A stretch of DNA of 64,000 bases from assembly GCF_010725485.1 (NCBI RefSeq), contig NZ_AP022598.1, forward strand, positions 5,952,001 to 6,016,000, read 5' to 3'. Below the pieces are notes generated by a model. That model had not been told where the DNA came from and searched no databases. It was given only the letters and a program-made list of their open reading frames with translations. This document shows, piece by piece, positions 1 to 8,818 of this stretch. This DNA is from Mycolicibacterium parafortuitum (GTDB lineage: Bacteria; Actinomycetota; Actinomycetes; Mycobacteriales; Mycobacteriaceae). How positions within the stretch are numbered: the stretch's first letter is position 1; every line of letters starts with the position of its first letter. The translations under genes and the position numbers were made by a program.

Positions 1-262
1 AAATGGGTGGTCCACCAGTTCAGAAACGGCCACACCGAGAGCCATCCGATGAGGATGAGCCAGATGCCGGCGATGACGCCGAACACGATGGTTTTCGCCG
101 TCTGCTCCCAGTTCAGGGTGTTGACGTAGCCCGCCAGGAACGCTGCCGCCGCCGACGCCAGGATGAGCACTATCGCGGGGAACGTCAGCCGTCCCCAGTG
201 CGGGTGGCGGTGCAGGACGACCTGTTCGTCCTTGGCCAACACGTTCTCCGGATAGCCCACGG
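1..262 (-). CDS. PH-domain (bPH2-type) membrane protein, N-terminal part
   Basis: Only the first 87 residues are in the window; the gene runs off the left edge. The chosen start is a GTG giving a protein that begins GYPENVLAKDEQVVLHRHPH, followed by a hydrophobic helix (about residues 28-46), a short loop containing NTLNWEQT, and a second hydrophobic helix (about 57-80). This two-helix start with a hydrophilic 'DE-VVLHRHPHW' lead is what I know from the mycobacterial Rv3278c family, whose remaining part is a bacterial PH domain of unknown role at the membrane. In M. tuberculosis it neighbours birA and accD5; here a polysaccharide locus follows instead. Identification of the family is good; function is unknown. 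Confidence 0.75.
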
Positions 263-357
263 CAGCACTGTACTGGGGATTAGGCGCGTCGGCGGCTTTT
301 CCCTGTCGGCTTAGCTCCTACCGTCGCGTAGCAGCGTCCTTCGAGAGGCTCGACGCC

Positions 358-1755
358 TCAGCTTCTGAGCAACCCGGTCTCGTGGTAGCCAGGATCGGTA
401 TTGACCAGCCAAGGGTCGACATTTTCACCGAAGTATCGCCCGACGCTGCGCAGCGCACTCAGCATCGCGTGGTCCTGGTTGTCGTAGCGGTGCATACCGT
501 TCCGGCCGATCGGGTGCAGTCCGGGCTGATTCTGCCGCAGGTAGTCACGGACCCGGACCACGTTGCGTTCCCGGCCGGATTCGTAGATCGGGTACGCGAA
601 CTGCGATCTGATGATCATCAGCTGCTCGATCGACGAGTTTCCGGCGCCGAGCACCTGCAGGTCTCTCTCGACGATCGCGCGCAGGGTCTGGTCATCGGCG
701 CGCCACAGGTCGTCGTGGGGCACCGTGAAGTATTCGAGCCCCAGATAGGTTCCGGTGAATTCTTCGGGGGCGAGTGCCGGTGACCACCGCAGGTAGTTCT
801 GCACCCGGCCGACGCGGCAGTCGGCGCCGGGGGTGTACACCCAGTTGAACGGGATGTCGCGGTGTTCGGATAGCGCCACGGCGACGGTGATCAGGGATCG
901 GTGCCGCAGCGTGGCGGCGATCGCGCGAATGTGCTTGGGCGGGGCCGGTTTCAACATGTGCACCAGCAGCTGCAAGGGCATGCTGGAGAACACGGCGTCC
1001 CCTGTGGCGGTCTCCCCGTTCTGCAGTTCGATCGTCCACTGGCGTCCGTCGTGGTGGAGCCCTACCACCGGGGAGTTCAGCGACGGTGGGGCGCCGGCGT
1101 CGGCGAGGGTGGCCGCTGCGGCGTCCCAGAGTTGCCCGGGACCGAGCCGCGGATAGCGGAACACATCGTCATCGGTGTCGCCGCGCTTGCCCGCACGGCG
1201 CCAGTCGATCGGCCTGATGCGCTGGTTGGCCCAGTCGCTGGACAAATTGTTCGGGTCGGAGAGCCAGGTCTTGCGCACGTAGCCGTCGAAGAACATCCGG
1301 TACCAGTGCTTGCCGAACTCTTCGATCCCCCACTCCCGGAACGTCTGTTCCTTTTCAACGGCTCGCATGCCGCGCCGGAACCGCGACCACATCAAGTCGC
1401 CGGCGCCGCGGATACCGCTGCGAAAACCCAGGCGTGTCAACAGCTCCCGGCCGACGAGCGGGTACGGCACCAGATGGCCGTCTACGAGCATCGCCGAGCG
1501 GCGCGGCACTGCCAGCCATTCGTCGTGTGGAAGTAACTGTTTCCACACATCGAGGATCTCTTCGTGCTGGGTGAAGAAGCGATGCCCGCCGGGGTCTGCG
1601 CGCCACTGGCCGGCGGTTGGGGTGCGGGCCAGACCGCCGACGTGGTCCGAGGACTCGTAGACCCGCGGGATTACGCCCCGGTGCACGAGATCGAGCGCTG
1701 CGGTGAGTCCGGCGGGCCCGGCCCCGATGACCAGAGGGTTGCGTTGCGTAGCCAT
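358..1755 (-). CDS. FAD-dependent oxidoreductase of the amine oxidase / Glf-like superfamily
   Basis: This 465-residue protein begins with a dinucleotide-binding motif VIGAGPAGLTAALDL (residues 9-23), then an acidic strand end and GGLART, typical of FAD enzymes related to UDP-galactopyranose mutase, protoporphyrinogen oxidase and carotenoid desaturases. The stretch GGHRFFTQ near residue 56 and 'YPL' near 98 are features of the polysaccharide-cluster subgroup. There are no membrane segments or signal peptide, so it is cytosolic. Its ATG lies three bases after the stop of the cis-prenyltransferase-like gene upstream, so the two form an operon. The reaction is not known. Base composition is high-GC like the chromosome core, unlike the sugar-transferase gene beyond. 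It could act on a sugar nucleotide or on the prenyl product of its partner; both are inference. Confidence 0.8.
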   Translation of the reverse strand: MATQRNPLVIGAGPAGLTAALDLVHRGVIPRVYESSDHVGGLARTPTAGQWRADPGGHRFFTQHEEILDVWKQLLPHDEWLAVPRRSAMLVDGHLVPYPLVGRELLTRLGFRSGIRGAGDLMWSRFRRGMRAVEKEQTFREWGIEEFGKHWYRMFFDGYVRKTWLSDPNNLSSDWANQRIRPIDWRRAGKRGDTDDDVFRYPRLGPGQLWDAAAATLADAGAPPSLNSPVVGLHHDGRQWTIELQNGETATGDAVFSSMPLQLLVHMLKPAPPKHIRAIAATLRHRSLITVAVALSEHRDIPFNWVYTPGADCRVGRVQNYLRWSPALAPEEFTGTYLGLEYFTVPHDDLWRADDQTLRAIVERDLQVLGAGNSSIEQLMIIRSQFAYPIYESGRERNVVRVRDYLRQNQPGLHPIGRNGMHRYDNQDHAMLSALRSVGRYFGENVDPWLVNTDPGYHETGLLRS

Positions 1756-1758
1756 CCG

Positions 1759-2403
1759 CTACTGTCCGCGCCGCTGCGGGAACCGACGGTGCTCGGCGAT
1801 GAGATCGTCGATGTGTTCGGGGGTCAGTTCATTGAGAGGTGTGCTTAGGAAGACCAGCTCGGCGTACTGGCTCTGCAGCGGCAGGAACCCGCTGAGCAGG
1901 GGTTCTGCGGTGGTGCGAATGACCAGGTCGAGGTCGGGGATGTCGAACGCGGCCGCGATGTCGCAGCCGTGCTGTTGTGCACGCTGGTGGGCGGCGCGCA
2001 GCTCGTCGTGGGCGTCGTAGGCGGCGAGGATGTTGATGTGAAAGTCGCCGCTGGCGGCGTGCTCGAGGGCTTCGGCCGCGTCGACGTAGCGGCGCGGGAG
2101 CAAACTCCGGTCCCCATGCAGCCGCACGGTGTATTCGTCAGCGTCGAAGCTGGCGGGGAGAACCGTGGAGAAGAAGTACACGGAGGCGTCGAATACGGCG
2201 TCTAGCTCTGCGGCGGGTCTGGCGAGGTTGGCGCGGCTGAGGTTATACACCGAAACGGTCTGCACGTGGTTACGCCGCAGCGCGAGCAGGATGGCGACGA
2301 CTTTCTCCGAGCCGCGCCGGTAGGACTCCGCGAGTGTGACACCGTTTATGTCGGCCCAACGGCGCATGCCGTCAGGTATCAAGCCGACGTGAGTTGGCTT
2401 CAT
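1759..2403 (-). CDS. cis-prenyltransferase-like (UppS family) protein, divergent
   Basis: About 214 residues, shorter than usual decaprenyl or undecaprenyl diphosphate synthases (roughly 250-300). It shows the family's first motif as HVGLIPDGMRRWA (normally H-x-x-x-x-DGN-x-RWA), keeping the catalytic Asp but replacing the Asn after Gly by Met. The C-terminal motif DLVIRTTAEPLLSGFLPLQ corresponds to the usual RT-S/G-GE-R-SNFL-WQ region, with the first Arg kept, the second Arg replaced by Leu and the Asn of SNF by Gly. The protein thus belongs to the family but may make a short or unusual prenyl chain, or may have lost diphosphate binding. I chose the ATG just before KPTHVG; a TTG four codons earlier is possible. 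It is coupled to the FAD oxidoreductase gene downstream. Confidence 0.78.
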   Translation of the reverse strand: MKPTHVGLIPDGMRRWADINGVTLAESYRRGSEKVVAILLALRRNHVQTVSVYNLSRANLARPAAELDAVFDASVYFFSTVLPASFDADEYTVRLHGDRSLLPRRYVDAAEALEHAASGDFHINILAAYDAHDELRAAHQRAQQHGCDIAAAFDIPDLDLVIRTTAEPLLSGFLPLQSQYAELVFLSTPLNELTPEHIDDLIAEHRRFPQRRGQ

Positions 2404-2648
2404 GCTTACCGACAACCCCCGCTAGTGTCCGCCCCGCCATAGCAAACCTAAGTGCAACGCCCGCTTCCCGTGGTCGAAATACCATAACGGCCATGACCCT
2501 GACCACGGCACGGAGGTGCATCCGGCTGGCACGACACCTATGGCGACGAAACAAGATCGCCAGGGCAAGAACCCGCGGATTACCGCCCTTCCGAACGGGG
2601 CAGTACTCGACGATGGATCTCGGTCAGCTCGCAGGAATAGGCCATGTC

Positions 2649-4139
2649 TCAGTAAGCGCCTGAATGGGTGAAGACAGCTTTAACTGTTTTCACCGCAATC
2701 AAAAGGTCCGAGACCATCGACCAATTTTCGACATAGAACAGATCTAGGCGGACTGAGTCCTCCCAGGATAAATCCGAGCGTCCGCTGACCTGCCACAATC
2801 CGGTGATTCCCGGGCGGACAAGCAACCTCCGCTTGGCGTAGTCGTCGTAGGTTTTCACTTCTCGCGCGAGGGGTGGTCGCGGACCAACGACACTCATATC
2901 TCGCTTAAGCACATTGATGAATTGCGGCAATTCATCAATACTGTACTTCCGCAGTAGCCGTCCGAACGGCGTTACGCGCGGATCTTCGCGAATCTTGAAA
3001 AGCACCCCGCCTTGACTCTCATTACGAGCGGCAAGATCTTTCACCATTTGATCTGCGCCATCGACCATCGTTCTGAACTTGATCATTTCGAATGGGTTGC
3101 CGTCCAACCCGATTCGCTCTGACCGATAAAACACGGGACCGCGGCTAGTAAGTTTGATGACAATCGCGATCGGGATCAGGAGTGGGAGTCCAAAAACAAG
3201 CACTGCGCTCGAAAATACGATATCAAATAATCGCTTCTGAAAGCGTTTCGCCCCGTGATACTGCGGCTTCTCCACATGAATGAGCGGCAATCCAGCCACC
3301 GGGCGCATTTGAAGACGCGGACCCGCGATGTCGACCACGCCGGGCGCAACTAACAAATCAATGTCAAGCTTCTCAAGCTCCCAGGAGAGGTCACGGATAC
3401 CACGTCCATTGAGTCGCTCGGTAGCGGTGACTGCTACGGCGTGGCTGTTGGTCGCTGTCACAGCCCCGACAACGTTCGACTCGTCGCCGAAGGTCGGGAT
3501 CGGACCGAAACCGGGGACGTCGATTCGAGCTCTTTGCGCAGGGCCTGGTGTACACGCACCAACTACTTCATATTCAGAACCCGCATCCCGCACAAGAGAG
3601 GTCGTCAGATCGCGTACCGCGGACGGGCTGCCGACCACTAATAACCGAGTGATGCAGCGGCCGTGCTTCTCGCGGGCGCGAATCACAGCCTTGCGGGCTA
3701 GCCATCGAAGTAGGCCCAAGAACAGTAAACCAGCAGGCAGAGCTATCATTAGATAACCCCGGGCGATCTCCAGCTTAAACAACATCGACAGGATCGCTAC
3801 CCCGCCGAACACGGACAAAGTCGCAAGCCACACCCGCCGGTACTCTTCAGCACCAGATCCGATAATCCTTGTGGACCGAGAGTTATTAATCGATAAGGCG
3901 GCCATCCACAGAAGGGCGATTCCTGCCGACACGAACGCGTAGTCGAGGCTGCGGAAGGTCGACACCTCGCCCCCAAGGCCACCGAACCGCATCCACTGAG
4001 CTAGGCCAACAGCGGCGACGACTGCTACAAAATCAATCGCCACCAGACGACGCGAGTAACTACGCTGCCACGAGGGAACCTTGTTCGGGATCGGAACAAT
4101 GTTTGCTGAGACGTCGAGCCGATCGTTTACCGCAGTCAT
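2649..4139 (-). CDS. polyprenyl-phosphate sugar-phosphate transferase (WcaJ/CpsE type), priming enzyme
   Basis: The 496-residue protein has several N-terminal membrane helices (about residues 30-140), a central Rossmann-like domain, a further helix (about 300-325), and a C-terminal bacterial sugar transferase domain. Conserved elements seen are KRLFDI, FYRSERIG, MIKFRTM, PRVTPFGRLLRKYSIDELPQ, MSVVGPRPP and PGITGLWQVSGR, all hallmark motifs of the priming hexose-1-phosphate transferases that load the first sugar onto a polyprenyl phosphate at the inner face of the membrane. I chose the internal ATG preceded by GGGGGG at a normal ribosome-binding distance instead of an upstream in-frame Met. 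A 250-base non-coding stretch separates it from the phosphatase gene upstream. Codon use is clearly less GC-rich than in the pair at its left. Confidence 0.93.
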   Translation of the reverse strand: MTAVNDRLDVSANIVPIPNKVPSWQRSYSRRLVAIDFVAVVAAVGLAQWMRFGGLGGEVSTFRSLDYAFVSAGIALLWMAALSINNSRSTRIIGSGAEEYRRVWLATLSVFGGVAILSMLFKLEIARGYLMIALPAGLLFLGLLRWLARKAVIRAREKHGRCITRLLVVGSPSAVRDLTTSLVRDAGSEYEVVGACTPGPAQRARIDVPGFGPIPTFGDESNVVGAVTATNSHAVAVTATERLNGRGIRDLSWELEKLDIDLLVAPGVVDIAGPRLQMRPVAGLPLIHVEKPQYHGAKRFQKRLFDIVFSSAVLVFGLPLLIPIAIVIKLTSRGPVFYRSERIGLDGNPFEMIKFRTMVDGADQMVKDLAARNESQGGVLFKIREDPRVTPFGRLLRKYSIDELPQFINVLKRDMSVVGPRPPLAREVKTYDDYAKRRLLVRPGITGLWQVSGRSDLSWEDSVRLDLFYVENWSMVSDLLIAVKTVKAVFTHSGAY

Positions 4140-4389
4140 ACGCCCCCCATTTGTAGTCCCCCTTGCGCTGCAAACTTTATCCCAACCCATGCAGCCATCT
4201 CAATACCGAAGCAGAGTTCGCTCAGCAATGTAACAGCGCAGACACAACGTCACCGCTCACTACGTCGAGAGGCTGGCACGCCACGTCGTCGGCCAGGAGA
4301 TCGGCAGGAACGCGCCGGCACCGTGCCGCTCCCGCAGGCTCACGGCGGACCCGTGGGCCTCTGGACACGGGGCGTCGTGACGCCAAGCA

Positions 4390-4908
4390 TCAGACCGTTA
4401 CGTGACGTCTACAGAAGTCCAGGACTGGAAGCAGTAGTTCAGCGATTTGCACGCCGACCGCCTCGAAAACATCGACCGACTGCCCAATTGGATCGTGGAT
4501 ATCGCCGCGTTCGTCGGGCGCCAGCCGTGGTCGGCGTACCGCCAAATCCGCCACGGTCTCGGCGCGATGGGCCGAGACCAAGTTGGACGCTTCACTAAGC
4601 GTAAAGGTCCTGTTCAGACGCTGCGGGACAAGCTCGAGGACGCGGTCCCTGTGCGCGGCTGTCATCGTGAGGATCAAGTCGGCGCTCACGGCAATCTTCG
4701 GCGTAAGTTGCCGCGCTTCGAACGCACGGGGGTTCCCGCCTAGCCCCATAAGTACTAGCGCAGCCTGCTCGTGCATTGGGTGTCCGACGACCGCACGAGT
4801 GCCGGCGCTGGATGCAGACAAGACGGGTAAATCCCAATGTCCGCTGTACGCCAGGGCTAAGCGCTCGGCTATCGGCGACCGACAGATGTTGCCTGTGCAA
4901 ACAAACAA
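4390..4908 (-). CDS. low-molecular-weight protein tyrosine phosphatase (Wzb type)
   Basis: The protein starts at the active-site loop, FVCTGNICRSP, with nucleophile Cys4 and Arg10 of the C-x5-R signature, and carries the general-acid pair Asp139-Pro140 in DIHDPIGQS. This is the complete LMW-PTP fold at about 172 residues. The start chosen is a TTG; a GGAGGA sequence lies about ten bases upstream, and no ATG is available in frame. In polysaccharide loci such a phosphatase dephosphorylates the tyrosine-rich tail of the chain-length autokinase; that partner is encoded about 19 kb away at 23.8-25.3 kb. It reads away from the FkbM gene on its other side. The enzyme family is certain; the substrate pairing is inferred from context. 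Confidence 0.9.
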   Translation of the reverse strand: MFVCTGNICRSPIAERLALAYSGHWDLPVLSASSAGTRAVVGHPMHEQAALVLMGLGGNPRAFEARQLTPKIAVSADLILTMTAAHRDRVLELVPQRLNRTFTLSEASNLVSAHRAETVADLAVRRPRLAPDERGDIHDPIGQSVDVFEAVGVQIAELLLPVLDFCRRHVTV

Positions 4909-5104
4909 AAGGTGCAGAAGGTCCTCCGTGACATCGGTCTGAGCGTTTGCCCTGGCTTACACTCACCGCACCGATCAAGCTCCGGCGCAAACCGCAGGCC
5001 TGGGAAGCATACGTCCCCCACCGCAGTAGCGCTCACAGCTCGGAGCGACCGGTTGCCGATTGCGAGCCGCGCACTTGGCTATGGACGTCATATATGGTGG
5101 CGGC

Positions 5105-5908
5105 ATGAAGCCGCTCGCTGCCGCGGAGCGCGTTGCTCGGCGCTCCATGTTCATTCGATCTGCGCATTCAATTATGAGAGGAGCCCTGGATAAGGCACGC
5201 GGGCATGGCGTCGTCAATAAAAATGGCGAAGGCGTTGTAGGCCTAATCGACGTAGGCTCAGTAGGCCCGCTCCCCCGCCCTTGGCATCAACGCTGCGAGC
5301 TTGTCAGCCACGTCCTGAAATTCGAACCACGGGATGCGAGCGATGAGAAGCCACACGTGGTCACCATTGACGCCGCTCTGTGGAGTAGTCCAGCCACGCT
5401 GCCTTTCTACGTCTATAGGGGTGCGGCGGGCCAGGGTTCGTCCCTTTACCAACAGAATGTCGAATATGTCCGCGAGAACTTCGAGACACTGCGCAATATC
5501 GGCCCCGCCCACTTCGCCGATACGTGGTTCGAGCGAGCCCATCTAGATCACATTGAAGAAATAGAGTGCACAACTCTTGATGCTGTGCTCAAGGAACGCC
5601 CGGAGACTTACCACGTACTCAAGATCGATGCCCGAGGCGCTGAACGCCAGATTCTTGAAGGTGCACGCGATTACCTGTCTAGCGGGAACTGCGTGGCCCT
5701 TCACCTTGAATTGTTCAAGCTTCCGCTTTACATCGGGATTTCGTTAAGGCCGGATGTAGAGGATTTCGTCGACAGCTTTGGGTTCAGTCTAGTGAAGGAA
5801 TACCCAGCTCACGGCTCCTTTGACTCACAAAACGACTGCATTTTCCTCCGAAGAGGAGCCTCTGGCCCGGTTGCTGACGCCATCCGCGACGCTTATGGCT
5901 TGAGTTGA
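5105..5908 (+). CDS. FkbM-family methyltransferase
   Basis: The 267-residue protein carries the SAM-binding motif LIDVGSVGPLP and, after residue 170, YHVLKIDARGAERQILEG, which matches the FkbM family hallmark 'LKIDVEGAE-x-VL-G'. FkbM enzymes O-methylate sugars and other natural products, so this is probably a sugar O-methyltransferase for the polysaccharide. No membrane segments are seen. The start is taken at the ATG before KPLAAAER; upstream in-frame Met codons exist but would add a poorly conserved leader. It is the first forward gene of the locus, divergent from the phosphatase gene with about 200 bases between them, where promoters for both must lie. A second FkbM gene lies at 13.5-14.3 kb. 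Confidence 0.85.
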   Translation: MKPLAAAERVARRSMFIRSAHSIMRGALDKARGHGVVNKNGEGVVGLIDVGSVGPLPRPWHQRCELVSHVLKFEPRDASDEKPHVVTIDAALWSSPATLPFYVYRGAAGQGSSLYQQNVEYVRENFETLRNIGPAHFADTWFERAHLDHIEEIECTTLDAVLKERPETYHVLKIDARGAERQILEGARDYLSSGNCVALHLELFKLPLYIGISLRPDVEDFVDSFGFSLVKEYPAHGSFDSQNDCIFLRRGASGPVADAIRDAYGLS

Positions 5909-6228
5909 GCGGTAGACGATGCCCATCCGGCCCCTTCAGCATCGAGTTGCGGTTCGCACGCTCGACGGGGTCAAATACCCAACGGACAACTATTTTACGG
6001 CACACCGCACGCCCGAGGTAACTCTCTCGTCATGTGCGACGAACCGGATTTCGATGACCACACTGCGGTCGCTTGGCAATAGGGGGAATGTGAACCGTTC
6101 AGGACGAGCCACGCTCTCGTCGAGTTGGGAGACTTCAGAAGACGTAGTCTGGCACCGACCCGCCGGCAACCGGCTTTCGGGATACGGCGTTGGACTTCCG
6201 CACGTCCGATTCGATATGTGTTAACACG
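5909..6228. other. non-coding gap between FkbM gene and glycosyltransferase gene
   Basis: About 320 bases with no convincing gene. Small open frames exist on both strands, but none shows a recognisable motif, ribosome-binding site or codon pattern. A short GCCGG/CCGGC hairpin is visible near 6162-6180. The AT-rich stretch just before the next gene (GATATGTGTTAAC) may include a promoter -10 region. Confidence 0.4.
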
Positions 6229-7206
6229 ATGAGCAACGAACGCCAGCGTCGAATATCGGCCGTCATTCGAGCGTACAACGAAGACAAACACATAGGCCGC
6301 CTGCTCAAAGGTCTCGAACAGCAGACAGTCAAACTGGACGAGATTATTCTCGTCGATTCGGGCTCGACAGACGATACCGTCGCCATCGCACGCGCTGCCG
6401 GTTGCACTATCGTACCAATTGCGAAAGAAGAGTTTTCCTTCGGCCGTGCACTTAACCGAGGTTGCGAGGCTGCCAGTGGCGATGTCCTATTGATCCTATC
6501 TGCACACGTGTACCCTTTGTACGACACATATATCGAACAAATGGTCGGGGCGTTTGACCGCAACCGAACTGCGATTGCGTACGGACGTCAAGTTGGCGAT
6601 GAACGGACAAAATTCTCGGAGTCGCGGGTGATGTTGAAATGGTTTCCCACGCAAAATATATGGGACCAGGAGCATCCTTTCAGCAACAACGCCAACGCTG
6701 CCATCTTAAGATCAACGTGGGCAGAGTCTCCCTACGATGAATCATTAACGGGGCTGGAGGACTTAGACTTCGCCAAAAAGGCAATCCAGCGGGGCCACCG
6801 GATTGCTTACATCGCCGACGCACCTGTCGTCCATGTTCATGAAGAGACTTGGAACATCACCCGGAATCGATATAGGCGGGAGGCCATCGCTTACGCGCGC
6901 ATTATGGACGATTCGAAATTATCGCTTGCTAAGGCATTGGCCTTGGCGCTTTCGAACATCGTTGGAGACTATGTTGACGCCGCCAAGGCAAATCGGCTTC
7001 GCGGTAATTTGGCGAGCATACCACTGTTCAGATCAGCTCAGTTTATTGGCGCCTGGGAGGGCTTTCGACAACCCACCAACATCTCCACTCAATTATTGGA
7101 GCGCTTTTACTATCCAGCCGACCGCCAGAGCGGCGAACTGCCGCCGGCGCCAGGTCGCAAAATTTTATACTCCGACGACGTCCCGCTAATTCACGGTAGA
7201 GAGTGA
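6229..7206 (+). CDS. family 2 glycosyltransferase
   Basis: The 325-residue protein begins its GT-A fold at once with ISAVIRAYNEDKHIGRLLKGL, then IILVDSGSTDDTVAIA, the nucleotide-binding part of family 2 enzymes. The acceptor side has 'GLEDLDFAKKAIQRGH', matching the ED-x-D/E-W/F catalytic region. It is soluble or peripheral, adding one sugar to the lipid-linked repeat unit on the cytoplasmic face. The start is the ATG before SNERQR. The last base of its stop is the first of the next ATG, so it is translationally coupled to the CMP-sugar synthetase gene. The sugar transferred cannot be read from sequence, but coupling to that cassette makes a link plausible. Confidence 0.9.
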   Translation: MSNERQRRISAVIRAYNEDKHIGRLLKGLEQQTVKLDEIILVDSGSTDDTVAIARAAGCTIVPIAKEEFSFGRALNRGCEAASGDVLLILSAHVYPLYDTYIEQMVGAFDRNRTAIAYGRQVGDERTKFSESRVMLKWFPTQNIWDQEHPFSNNANAAILRSTWAESPYDESLTGLEDLDFAKKAIQRGHRIAYIADAPVVHVHEETWNITRNRYRREAIAYARIMDDSKLSLAKALALALSNIVGDYVDAAKANRLRGNLASIPLFRSAQFIGAWEGFRQPTNISTQLLERFYYPADRQSGELPPAPGRKILYSDDVPLIHGRE

Positions 7207-7886
7207 TGACAACAACCGTCGCCATCGTCCCGATGCGCCATAACAGCGAACGTGTTCCAGGCAAGAATTACCGGCTTTTAGCGGGACTGCCTCTGTACCA
7301 CCATGTGGTCCGCACACTCATGGCAGTACCTGAAATAGACCGAGTCATCATCGATACTGATAGTGAGATCATTATTGAAGACTGCGCAAGGAGCTTTTCA
7401 GACGCACAGGTTTTGATTCGCCCGGAACACTTACGGGACGGCGCCATACCGATGAACGATGTCTTGCTCAACACCCTAGAGCAAGTTGAAGCAGACGTCG
7501 TACTCCAAACGCATTCCACAAATCCATTTTTGAAGCCCGAGACTCTCTCGTCGGCGCTTCAGCAGTTCAGCTCGCCGGACCGAGCTTTCGATTCAATGTT
7601 CAGTGTCACGCGCTTACAGGCTCGCTTGTGGGACGAAAATGCGGTACCTGTTAATCATGATCCCTCTGTTTTATTGAGGACGCAGGATCTTGCTCCCTTA
7701 TTTGTCGAGAATTCTTGCTTCTTTATTTTCACGCCAACACTTCTCCGCGAACGTCATAATAGAATTGGTTACCAGCCCCGTATGTTTGAGATGTCCGCGC
7801 TCGAAGCAGTAGACATAGATATCGAAGAAGACTTCGCGTTGGCCGTTGCTATCGCTCAGCAAAGTGAAATCGAAACCCGGCGATGA
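7206..7886 (+). CDS. acylneuraminate cytidylyltransferase-type CMP-sugar synthetase
   Basis: At 226 residues it has the nucleotide-binding motif of CMP-sugar synthetases: AIVPMRHNSERVPGKN (normally A-I-I-PAR-G-SK-R-I-P-x-KN) at residues 6-21, then DRVIIDTDSE and VVLQTHSTNPFL (usual 'L-Q-PTSP'), and near the end EAVDIDIEEDF, matching the ID-x-x-x-D metal site. The family activates 2-keto-3-deoxy sugar acids (sialic, legionaminic, Kdo) with CTP, though some members use other phosphosugars. The gene overlaps the glycosyltransferase gene and is followed by a 2-hydroxyacid dehydrogenase overlapping by four bases. No NeuB-type synthase that would make a nonulosonic acid is found in the window, so the substrate is open. 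A GTG one codon earlier is an alternative start. Confidence 0.85.
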   Translation: MTTTVAIVPMRHNSERVPGKNYRLLAGLPLYHHVVRTLMAVPEIDRVIIDTDSEIIIEDCARSFSDAQVLIRPEHLRDGAIPMNDVLLNTLEQVEADVVLQTHSTNPFLKPETLSSALQQFSSPDRAFDSMFSVTRLQARLWDENAVPVNHDPSVLLRTQDLAPLFVENSCFFIFTPTLLRERHNRIGYQPRMFEMSALEAVDIDIEEDFALAVAIAQQSEIETRR

Positions 7887-8818
7887 ATGCAAATCGAATA
7901 TTGGTAACGTGTCGACAGATGCAGGTAGAACTTCCGCATCACCTGGAACGCATTACTCAGCTAGGTTACGAGGTGATTGCACCCGAATTGGGAGACCGTC
8001 AACAATTCACCGCGACGGAACTGCTCGAATTTCGTCATGGCCTTGTAGGGATAATCGCAGGAGACGATGAACTCAGCCGCGAGTTTTTTGACGGCACGCC
8101 TAATCTCAGAACAGTGATCAGGTGGGGAATCGGGATGGACTCTGTCGACCGAGAGGCCGCCGCGATGCACGGTGTAACTATACGAAACACCCCAGGTGTT
8201 TTTGGTGCGGAAGTCGCCGACTCAGCCTTTGGCTATATCTTGAATCTGGCCCGCAGCTATATCACGGTTGACGCAGCGGTTCGACGCGGAGAGTGGCCGA
8301 AAGCTGAAGGGATCACCCTGGCGAAGTCACGGCTAGGAATTATAGGCTTCGGCGCGATTGGTCAAGAAATTGCCGCACGCGGCAGGGGCTTCAGTATGGA
8401 CGTTGTCGCCTTCGACCCCTACGTACCTTCACCGGCGCCACCAGGTATCACGTTATTGGATCTCGACACTCTACTAACTACGAGTAAATTCGTCGTCCTT
8501 GCGTGTCCTCTGACAGCTGATACCTACCATCTCATAGATTCACAACGGCTTGGACTGATGCGCGCTGACGCGTACCTAATAAACGTTGCCCGAGGACCCG
8601 TCGTATCTGAAGTCGACCTAATCGCAGCCCTCGAGTGCGGATTGATTTCCGGAGCAGGACTTGACGTGTTCGAAGTGGAGCCCTTACCGCTCGACAGCAG
8701 GTTACGCGAGATGCCGAATGTAGTATTGGGATCCCATAACGGGTCTAATACGAGGGAGGGCGTTAGCCGGGCTAGTCGTGCCGCGGTTGACTTCCTAATT
8801 GAGGAACTTTCGCGGTGA
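7883..8818 (+). CDS. D-isomer-specific 2-hydroxyacid dehydrogenase (PGDH-like)
   Basis: A 311-residue NAD-dependent enzyme. It shows IRWGIGMDSVDREAA in the substrate domain, the Rossmann motif LGIIGFGAIGQEIAARG near residue 150, an Asp ending the next strand in VVAFDPY, the Arg-containing NVARGPVVSE, and SHNG in place of the usual catalytic H-x-G/A region. The family interconverts 2-keto and D-2-hydroxy acids. The ATG overlaps the previous stop by four bases and the next gene starts within its own stop, so three genes act as one translational unit. Sitting between a CMP-sugar synthetase and an SDR, it probably helps make or modify the sugar or acid that is activated; that is inference. Confidence 0.88.
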   Translation: MNANRILVTCRQMQVELPHHLERITQLGYEVIAPELGDRQQFTATELLEFRHGLVGIIAGDDELSREFFDGTPNLRTVIRWGIGMDSVDREAAAMHGVTIRNTPGVFGAEVADSAFGYILNLARSYITVDAAVRRGEWPKAEGITLAKSRLGIIGFGAIGQEIAARGRGFSMDVVAFDPYVPSPAPPGITLLDLDTLLTTSKFVVLACPLTADTYHLIDSQRLGLMRADAYLINVARGPVVSEVDLIAALECGLISGAGLDVFEVEPLPLDSRLREMPNVVLGSHNGSNTREGVSRASRAAVDFLIEELSR

